Positions 6,847 to 11,265 of a stretch of DNA of 11,265 nucleotides are shown here, piece by piece. Source of the DNA: DATNBT01 sp964579765 (GTDB lineage Bacteria; Acidobacteriota; Vicinamibacteria; Vicinamibacterales; CAVVIG01); NCBI GenBank assembly GCA_964579765.1, contig CAZOIK010000157.1, positions 1 to 11,265 of the forward strand. The letters are read 5' to 3'. The translations under genes were made by a program, and so were the position numbers. Numbering within the stretch: the stretch's first letter is position 1; each line of letters opens with the position of its first letter. The notes beneath the pieces were generated by a model. That model was not told where the DNA came from, did not search any database, and saw only the letters and a list, made by a program, of their open reading frames with translations.

Positions 6847-7293
6847 ATGGATCGCGATCAGCTGATGAGCGAAGCGCTCGCCGAGGCGCGGCGCGCGCGC
6901 GACGCGGACGAGGTCCCGATTGGCGCTGTTGTCGCCCTTGACGGCGAGATCGTCGGCCGCGGCTTCAACCACCCGATTGCCGCCGTCGATCCGACGATGC
7001 ACGCGGAGATCGCCGCGATGCGCGCGGCCGCCGCGCGCATCGGGAACTACAGGCTCACCGGCGCGACGCTGTGCGTGACGATTGAGCCGTGCCTCATGTG
7101 CGTCGGCGCGCTGGTGCACGCGCGCATCGCGACGCTGGTGTACGGCGCGGCGGAGCCGCGGACCGGCGCGATTGTCTCGACCGTCCGCGGCGCCGACCTG
7201 CCGGGACACAATCATCGATTCGAAGTCGTCGCCGGCGTGCGCGAAGAGGAGTGCCGCGCGCTGATGGTGGAATTCTTCAAGGAGCGACGGTAA
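6847..7293 (+). CDS. tadA: tRNA adenosine(34) deaminase TadA
   Basis: A 148-residue zinc deaminase that converts A34 to inosine in the wobble position of tRNA-Arg(ACG), an essential step for reading CGN codons. The zinc and catalytic residues are all present: MHAEI with zinc ligand His52 and proton-shuttling Glu54, and EPCLMC with Cys82 and Cys85. The N-terminal ALAEARRARDADEVPIGAVV helix-strand and Asn41 in the substrate pocket are also typical, as is the overall length. ATG 6847 is used because nothing upstream is available; the only other choice is Met7. There is no Shine-Dalgarno and a TATTAT box lies 8 nt before the start, so the mRNA is probably leaderless. A tRNA-Ser gene follows 23 bp downstream. 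Confidence 0.96.
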   Translation: MDRDQLMSEALAEARRARDADEVPIGAVVALDGEIVGRGFNHPIAAVDPTMHAEIAAMRAAAARIGNYRLTGATLCVTIEPCLMCVGALVHARIATLVYGAAEPRTGAIVSTVRGADLPGHNHRFEVVAGVREEECRALMVEFFKERR

Positions 7294-7296
7294 GAT
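7291..7296 (+). promoter_or_regulatory. Possible -10 element for tRNA-Ser
   Basis: TAAGAT begins at the tadA stop codon and fits the TAnnnT pattern. A start about 7 nt downstream would leave a leader of only about 14 nt before the mature tRNA. No good -35 is visible within tadA, so read-through from the tadA promoter is an equally good explanation. Confidence 0.3.
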
Positions 7297-7300
7297 GGAG

Positions 7301-7316
7301 GTTCGGCCTGCCGAAC
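7301..7316 (+). repeat. Perfect inverted repeat abutting the 5' end of tRNA-Ser
   Basis: GTTCGG and CCGAAC are exact reverse complements separated by CCTG, giving a 6-bp, GC-rich hairpin with a 4-nt loop. Its last base is directly followed by the first base of the mature tRNA at 7317. There is no T-run after it, so it is not a standard terminator for tadA. It could be a precursor leader structure near the RNase P cleavage site. Confidence 0.55.
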
Positions 7317-7407
7317 GGAGAGGTACCGAAGTGGTCGTAACGGGGGCGCCTCGAAAGCGTCTTGTCCCGTAAGGGGCACGTGGGTTCGAATCCCACCCTC
7401 TCCGCCA
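7317..7407 (+). tRNA. tRNA-Ser, anticodon CGA
   Basis: The 91-nt gene folds as a class II tRNA. The acceptor stem is GGAGAGG (7317-7323) with CCTCTCC (7397-7403), the discriminator G is 7404 and CCA (7405-7407) is encoded. The D stem is CCG/CGG. The anticodon stem GGCGC (7345-7349) pairs with GCGTC (7357-7361, one G-U pair) around the loop CTCGAAA, placing CGA at 7352-7354. A long variable arm (7362-7379) with TGTCCC/GGGGCA pairing is typical of serine tRNAs. The T stem is GTGGG/CCCAC around TTCGAAT. It decodes UCG, a common serine codon in such GC-rich genomes. Confidence 0.97.
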
Positions 7408-7436
7408 ACCTTCCTGCAACCGTCGGATCAGCAGTT

Positions 7437-8279
7437 TCAATCGGGCGTCGGCGTGCGTTCGAGGCGATCGAGCACGATCTCCTCGACGGGCGCGGTGCGG
7501 GGCACGAGCGCGAGGCCGAGCTCGCCGAGACTGCGGACAATGGAGACGCCGGCAACACCGTCGGCGGTTGATCCGGCGTCGGCTGCAGACACCGACGCGT
7601 CGGGCGCCGCCAGCCCGGCCGATTGCGCCGCCGTCAGCATGTCTTCGCGCGACAACGTCAACGCGATCCGATACGCGCCGTCGATGCCGGTCATGTCGAT
7701 GACCGAACGCCCGACGTAACGTGCGAGCATGCGCGCGAGCGACGCCATCGTGACGCCGTCCGCCTCGAGCCGGATCGCGCCGTCGGGCGCGGGCGCCATG
7801 CGGGGACGCGCGTCTGCCGGCGGCCCGCTTCCCGAGGCGGACGCATCGGCCGATCGCTCCAGTCGTGGGCCGTTCGCGGCGACGACGAGCGCAAGAACGG
7901 CACGCTGGCGCTGCTCGCGGTGATAGACAAGGCCGAAGCGCTCCGCCAGGAGCGACTGCAGCATCTCCGGGACCTGCTCGATCGTGGCACCCGCCGGCAT
8001 GACCGCGCGGACCTCGAAGCGGTCGGCATCCAGGCCCGCACTCAGCCACCGCGGACCCTTGACCCGATCTCGCGTCGTCTGAAACGCGCCCGCAATCAGA
8101 TCCGCGAGCGACACGCCGCTCAATTCCACGCGCGATGTGTCCATTCGCATGCCGGCGCGCGCCTGACCGGCGACGGATGGCTTCACCGACGCCGCTTCGA
8201 ACGCTCGAGAGGTCTGCCCGTGCGGATGCCTCGCCGCGGCGAGGACGACAACCAGCCCGACGACGATTCGAGTACGCAT
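7437..8279 (-). CDS. TIGR03435 family secreted protein (acidobacterial 'soil-associated' family)
   Basis: A 280-residue protein of unknown function with the ordered motifs of the TIGR03435 family: FEAASVKPS after the signal peptide, LSGVSLADLIAGAF, GPRWLSAGLDADRFEVRA, then the MLQSLLAERFGLVYHRE segment, ALVVAANGPRLERS, MASLARMLARYVGRSVIDMTGIDGAYRIAL, and a C-terminal LGELGLALVPRTAPVEEIVLDRLERTP. Residues 1 to about 22 form a signal peptide (Val/Leu/Ala core). ATG 8279 is chosen over a TTG at 8291, which has no support. The family is greatly expanded in Acidobacteria, which supports the host assignment; its biochemical role is not established. It is convergent with tRNA-Ser and has only 29 bp of intervening sequence. 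No Shine-Dalgarno is evident. Confidence 0.9.
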   Translation of the reverse strand: MRTRIVVGLVVVLAAARHPHGQTSRAFEAASVKPSVAGQARAGMRMDTSRVELSGVSLADLIAGAFQTTRDRVKGPRWLSAGLDADRFEVRAVMPAGATIEQVPEMLQSLLAERFGLVYHREQRQRAVLALVVAANGPRLERSADASASGSGPPADARPRMAPAPDGAIRLEADGVTMASLARMLARYVGRSVIDMTGIDGAYRIALTLSREDMLTAAQSAGLAAPDASVSAADAGSTADGVAGVSIVRSLGELGLALVPRTAPVEEIVLDRLERTPTPD

Positions 8280-8427
8280 GGGCGGCCACAAAGCATGAGC
8301 TGGACCAGCGCGCGTCCTCGCGAAAGTCGTTGATACGGGGCGAGGCGATGGTCCTGGCCTGCGTAGCAGATACCCGCCCCGGCGATGAGCAGGGCAGTTG
8401 CTTCGCGCGCTGGACCGCGGGCGTGAA

Positions 8428-8898
8428 CTACCCGATCGCGAGCGCGTAGAGCGCGAGGCACCAGGCGACGAAGGACGCGGCGATGCGCACGCGGCTCAGC
8501 ATGACCCAGCGTCCGACGATCGCGACGATGGCCGCTGTCGAGAGGCTGGCGCCGTGTTCCATGAACAATCGCACGAGCGTCGGCCTGAAGTAGAGCAGCG
8601 TCGAAGCCACGACGCACAACTCGAGGACGGCCGCCGCGCTGCGCCAGAGGCGCTCGGCGTGCGGCGCTCGGAGACCGAAGACGAGCGACAGGATCGCCAC
8701 GATCGCCACCGCGGAAGTCAGGTATGCCCAGAACCCCACGCCGGCGTTGATGGCGACGCGCGCGTACGGGTTGCCGGCTGCAAGCGTGTCCGGGACGCCT
8801 CCAGCCCAGAGCGGGACGACGACGCGCGCTTCGTAAATGCCCGCGCCGAGGTCGAGTCCAAGGGCGATGACGAACAGCCACAACGTGAAACGGGCCAT
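8428..8898 (-). CDS. DUF1772-like four-helix integral membrane protein
   Basis: A 156-residue hydrophobic protein with about four membrane segments (residues about 4-22, 48-72, 84-104 and 134-155). The first reads TLWLFVIALGLDLGAGIYEARVVVPLW. That pattern, with a helix followed by an acidic-aromatic YEARVVVPLW turn, and the four-helix size resemble DUF1772 proteins, a family that includes some anthrone oxygenases. Function here is unknown and the family call is by eye. ATG 8898 is chosen because reading further upstream would run through a 7-bp tandem repeat and into the monooxygenase gene. A GGGG belonging to the nearest repeat unit lies 7 nt before the ATG and is the only candidate ribosome-binding site. 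It follows the monooxygenase on the same strand after 70 bp and may be co-transcribed. Confidence 0.72.
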   Translation of the reverse strand: MARFTLWLFVIALGLDLGAGIYEARVVVPLWAGGVPDTLAAGNPYARVAINAGVGFWAYLTSAVAIVAILSLVFGLRAPHAERLWRSAAAVLELCVVASTLLYFRPTLVRLFMEHGASLSTAAIVAIVGRWVMLSRVRIAASFVAWCLALYALAIG

Positions 8899-8902
8899 TG
8901 GT

Positions 8903-8956
8903 AGTCCCCAGTCTCCAGTCTCCAGTCCCCAGTCTCCAGTCTCCAGTCTCCAGTCC
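8903..8956 (+). repeat. 7-bp tandem repeat array, about 7.7 copies
   Basis: The array consists of units AGTCTCC and AGTCCCC in the order C-T-T-C-T-T-T (fifth base of the unit), then a partial AGTCC. Repeat period is exactly 7 and the only variation is that T/C site. It fills most of the 70-bp gap between the monooxygenase stop and the DUF1772-like start, ending 4 nt before that ATG. On the coding (minus) strand the units read GGAGACT or GGGGACT, so each contains a Shine-Dalgarno-like purine run. Confidence 0.95.
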
Positions 8957-8968
8957 GAGTCGGTGTCG

Positions 8969-10144
8969 TCAGTAGTCGGGCAGCACCAGCGCGTCGGAGA
9001 AGCCACGGCCCGCGACGGCTTTGGCGACAAGCGGAATCGACAGCAGCCGGAACACCTGGTTGCGCAGGAAGAGCGAGAAGGACGACGTCGGCGCAAATGT
9101 GCCGGCGAAGCGACGCGCCGCGCGCTGCTTGCCGGCGACGAACGGCGCGAAGATCCGCTCGTATCGCCCGAAGGCTCGCGCGTAGTCACCCGCGGCGCGA
9201 TGGAGCTCGCCGGCGAGGATGTACGCGGCCGACATCGCAAGGGCCGAGCCCTGCCCGCCGAGAAGCGAGACGCAGAATGCCGAGTCGCCGAGCAGCGTGA
9301 CCCGTCCGCGTGTCCACGATCCACCCATGTCGATCTGGCTCACGCGGTCGAAATAGAGATCGTCCGCGCTCTCGAGCGCGTTGAGGATCTGCGCGCACTC
9401 CCACCCGCTCGCGCCGAACCGGTCGCGCAGCACCTTCTTCTGCTGGGCCGCATTGTCCGGGATCGACGGATCGGAATCGGCGAACGTGAAGAGCACCATC
9501 GTGCGGTCGTCGCGCATGGCGAAGCGCGACACCTGCTGTCCGATCCGCGAGTACATCACGTACGTCAGCTCGTCGCGCGGCCGGTAACCAGGCAGCGTCG
9601 CCGCGGCGACCTTGATGCCCATGTAGCGCTCGAACGTCGCCTCGGGACCGAACGCGAGCGCGCGGACGCGGGAATGCAGTCCGTCGGCGCCGACGACAAG
9701 ATCAAACGATCGCGCCTGATGGTGTTCGAACGTCACGTCCACACCACGCCCGGTCTCGACGATGGAAACCGGCGTGTCACCGAAGATCGTCTCCACGTGA
9801 TCATCGAGCGATCGGTAGAGCGCGGCGGCGAGATCGCCGCGCGGCACGCTCGTGAACGCCGACCCCACCGCGCTCGCGAAGATCTGCGCCGGAAACGCGG
9901 CGACCGTGTGGCCGTCGGAGGCGACCGCGCGCACCTCGCGGACCGTATAGCCGGCGGCGAGGATGTCGGGCAGCACGCCCATGCGGCGTGCCACTTCGTA
10001 CCCCGTGCCCCAGAAGTCAACGACGTAGCCGGCCGCGCGCAAGGCGGGTGCGCGCTCGACGATGGTCGGATGGAAACCGAACCGCGCCAGCCAGTACGCC
10101 AGCGTCGGTCCGGCTACTCCGGCGCCGCAGATCAGGACGTTCAT
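8969..10144 (-). CDS. FAD-dependent monooxygenase (PHBH/TetX-like, FAD_binding_3)
   Basis: A 391-residue single-component flavin hydroxylase of class A. Residues 7-12 (GAGVAG) form the dinucleotide-binding GxGxxG loop, with Glu30 ending strand 2. PRGDL (101-105) is the arginine motif, DLVVGADGLHSRVR (148-161) the DG motif that contacts FAD and NADPH, and GRVTLLGDSAF (280-290) with GGQGSALAM (296-304) the GD motif. The usual GDAAH is replaced by GDSAF, a variant I associate with some soil-bacterial members. Such enzymes hydroxylate aromatic or polyketide-like substrates, or inactivate antibiotics such as tetracyclines and rifamycins; the substrate here is unknown. ATG 10144 gives a start right at the first strand (MNVLICGAG). 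No Shine-Dalgarno is seen; TAGCAT lies 10 nt upstream. Confidence 0.92.
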   Translation of the reverse strand: MNVLICGAGVAGPTLAYWLARFGFHPTIVERAPALRAAGYVVDFWGTGYEVARRMGVLPDILAAGYTVREVRAVASDGHTVAAFPAQIFASAVGSAFTSVPRGDLAAALYRSLDDHVETIFGDTPVSIVETGRGVDVTFEHHQARSFDLVVGADGLHSRVRALAFGPEATFERYMGIKVAAATLPGYRPRDELTYVMYSRIGQQVSRFAMRDDRTMVLFTFADSDPSIPDNAAQQKKVLRDRFGASGWECAQILNALESADDLYFDRVSQIDMGGSWTRGRVTLLGDSAFCVSLLGGQGSALAMSAAYILAGELHRAAGDYARAFGRYERIFAPFVAGKQRAARRFAGTFAPTSSFSLFLRNQVFRLLSIPLVAKAVAGRGFSDALVLPDY

Positions 10145-10154
10145 CGACGCGACG

Positions 10155-10160
10155 ATGCTA
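10155..10160 (-). promoter_or_regulatory. Possible -10 element for the FAD monooxygenase
   Basis: TAGCAT on the minus strand fits the TAnnnT core and lies in the 41-bp gap between the upstream gene's stop and the monooxygenase ATG. It ends 10 nt before that ATG, implying a leader of only about 3 nt. No -35 is evident, and read-through from the upstream genes is possible. Confidence 0.3.
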
Positions 10161-10185
10161 CCTGATCGCGACGCGGGGTTCGGCC

Positions 10186-10689
10186 CTAGTTCGCCGCTTC
10201 GCCCTTGTCGTTCACCGCGTTGCCGTTTTCGTCGATGCGTTCGATCTTGTCGCCGTTCTTCGACAGCACCGTCGAGTGCGTACGGTGCGCGATGACGAGC
10301 GCCTGTGCCCGCGGGTAGATGAACTCGTAGCCGATGCGCTCACCGGGGTAGTTGTACGACTTCACCGCGTCTGGCTGCCCCTGCGCGGTTTCCTTGAAGA
10401 GCACGACCGGATCCTTCGGGATGTCGCGCAGCTGATTCGGGACGGTCAGCAGCATCGCGAGCTGCTTCTTGCCGTCCTCGCTCTGCACCTTGATCACGCG
10501 CCGGCTCTCCTGCGTGTCGGCGAGCTCGAACCGATAGCGTCCCGCTGGCAGCGTCACGCCCGGCAGCTGCACCGGCTGACTGAACGTCAGGTACGTGAGC
10601 TTGGTGTTCTCGTCCGCTCGCGCGGTGCCGCCGATGAAGAGCGTTGCCGCGGCGGCGGTGACGGCGAGCAGCAGTTTGAGTGTCCGCAT
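10186..10689 (-). CDS. Small secreted protein of unknown function
   Basis: A 167-residue protein. Residues 1-25 are a standard signal peptide (MRTLK, an Ala/Leu core, ending GTARA before DE). The mature part is beta-rich with a YLTFSQPVQLPGVTLPAG segment followed by GRYRFELAD, and a polar, charged C-terminus. I recognise the QPVQLPGVTLPAGRYRF pattern as recurrent in small exported proteins of Acidobacteria, but know no function. ATG 10689 is supported by a strong AAGGAGAGG on the coding strand, with its last G 3 nt before the ATG. It lies 17 bp after the Pro/Gly-rich small gene and is probably part of the same transcript. Confidence 0.88.
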   Translation of the reverse strand: MRTLKLLLAVTAAAATLFIGGTARADENTKLTYLTFSQPVQLPGVTLPAGRYRFELADTQESRRVIKVQSEDGKKQLAMLLTVPNQLRDIPKDPVVLFKETAQGQPDAVKSYNYPGERIGYEFIYPRAQALVIAHRTHSTVLSKNGDKIERIDENGNAVNDKGEAAN

Positions 10690-10706
10690 GGTCCTCTCCT
10701 TCAGGT

Positions 10707-10931
10707 TTAGTCGGGCGACACGTCGGTCGGGCCGGGGGTGAGGTTGTCGGGGGGCTCGCGTGTCTCCGCGAGCGGGTCGTCGAGCCGTCCGCTCGCTGCG
10801 TTGTCGGGGTGCACCGGTGGCATGGCGGGCGGCGCCGGACGCGGCGTCGGTCCGCCGGTCTCCGGTCCGCCGCCGCCAATCGTCCCGCTGGTGCTGCCGT
10901 CGAGCGGCCCGTCCTTGTCGCGCGGTGTCAT
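10707..10931 (-). CDS. Small Pro/Gly/Asp-rich protein, probably disordered
   Basis: A 74-residue product beginning MTPRDKDGPLDG, with GTIGGGGPETGGP and PRPAPPAMPP stretches and an acidic tail ending DVSPD. It has no signal peptide, membrane segment or cysteines and is probably unstructured. Reality is supported by a GGGAG 6 nt before ATG 10931 and tight spacing to both neighbours on the same strand. Third codon positions are also strongly G/C-biased. An ATG at 10937 directly abuts the purine run and is less likely. I do not recognise a family. An antisense reading frame is also open here, so the coding call is not certain. Confidence 0.6.
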   Translation of the reverse strand: MTPRDKDGPLDGSTSGTIGGGGPETGGPTPRPAPPAMPPVHPDNAASGRLDDPLAETREPPDNLTPGPTDVSPD

Positions 10932-10950
10932 GGGCATCTCCCTTCGGCCT

Positions 10951-11265
10951 TCACGCGAAGCTGAGCGTGCCGGAACGGCCGCTCTTGCCCGGCTTGCCGG
11001 TCATCATCGACGTCGCGAGGGCTGCGACGACCTGCATCGCGCCGCCGGGGCTCTCCCAGAACGCCCCGCCGACGGCGTCAAATCGGATGAGCGTGAGATG
11101 CGGATCGTCGAGCCCCTCGGGAAACCACGTCCGGACGACGGGCGTGTAGAGCTCGCGCATTTTCGCTTTGTCCTTCACCAGCGACGCGGTGCCGTCGAGC
11201 TGCAGGTAGGTGCTGTCGTCGTCGTTCTGGAAGAAGAGCGAGACCGCGGTGTCTACGGCGAGTTC
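10951..11265 (-). CDS. Pyridoxamine 5'-phosphate oxidase-like protein, general stress protein 26 type (5' part cut off by window edge)
   Basis: The last 104 codons are visible, ending in GTLSFA. The sequence VSLFFQNDDDSTYLQLDGTASLV, then LYTPVVRTWFPEGLDDPHLTLIRF, matches the split-barrel flavin-binding Pyrid_ox_like family (general stress protein 26). These proteins bind FMN or a related flavin and are linked to stress responses rather than to vitamin B6 synthesis. The frame stays open to the window edge, so the start and the N-terminal half of the barrel lie outside. It is the first visible gene of a same-strand run with the small disordered and secreted proteins. Spacing to the next start is about 19 bp. 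Confidence 0.88.
   Translation of the reverse strand, partial: ELAVDTAVSLFFQNDDDSTYLQLDGTASLVKDKAKMRELYTPVVRTWFPEGLDDPHLTLIRFDAVGGAFWESPGGAMQVVAALATSMMTGKPGKSGRSGTLSFA

Noticed and set aside
7277..7558. Minus-strand reading frame giving a VGFEPTC-type protein
   Set aside because: It is the reverse complement of the tRNA-Ser gene. This peptide pattern is a well-known false protein caused by translating antisense to tRNA genes.
8336..8381. Inverted repeat CGGGGCG / CGCCCCG in the gap between the DUF1772-like and TIGR03435 genes
   Set aside because: The stem is only 7 bp with a loop of about 32 nt and no T-run. In this base composition it can occur by chance, so I do not call it a terminator.
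8899..9324. In-frame upstream extension of the DUF1772-like gene through the heptad repeat
   Set aside because: It would overlap the end of the monooxygenase gene and translate the repeat into a periodic peptide. The hydrophobic protein starts cleanly at 8898.

Overview
The window is GC-rich, densely coded bacterial DNA. It most likely comes from an Acidobacteriota genome of the Vicinamibacteria type. The main reasons are a TIGR03435-type 'soil-associated' secreted protein, a small secreted protein of a kind I associate with that group, and the overall base composition. This placement is inferred from protein families, not from a marker gene.

Layout. At the left edge (1-326, minus) is the start of a methyltransferase with a signal peptide; it runs off the window. 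Divergent from it, 400-5243 (plus) is a tightly coupled five-gene operon: a short FtsX-type permease, a full-length FtsX-type permease, a LolD/MacB-class ATPase, an AttH/CrtC lipocalin-like protein with a permease-like N-terminal membrane segment, and a DUF481 outer-membrane protein. The first four resemble the set annotated elsewhere as AttEFGH. The operon ends in a 26-bp tail-to-tail overlap with a minus-strand polytopic glycosyltransferase of the GT39/ArnT type (5218-6828). From a gap of only 18 bp, tadA (6847-7293) runs the other way, followed by a class II tRNA-Ser(CGA) gene (7317-7407). The rest is on the minus strand: the TIGR03435 protein (7437-8279), a DUF1772-like membrane protein (8428-8898) with a 7-bp tandem repeat directly before its start, an FAD-dependent monooxygenase (8969-10144), a small secreted protein (10186-10689), a Pro/Gly-rich small protein (10707-10931), and the 3' part of a pyridoxamine-oxidase-like stress protein (10951 to the right edge).

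Two points stand out. The 400-5243 operon looks like one envelope system: an ABC engine, a lipocalin-like partner and an outer-membrane beta-barrel, with the two end components of the ABC part in unusual domain arrangements. Second, several genes at the head of transcription units have a -10-like hexamer 5-10 nt before the start codon and no Shine-Dalgarno sequence, whereas several downstream operon genes have good ones. This suggests leaderless mRNAs. The 6831-6846 gap appears to hold overlapping -10 elements for both divergent genes.

No stretch over 300 bp lacks a gene. No IS element, phage gene or CRISPR array is visible.
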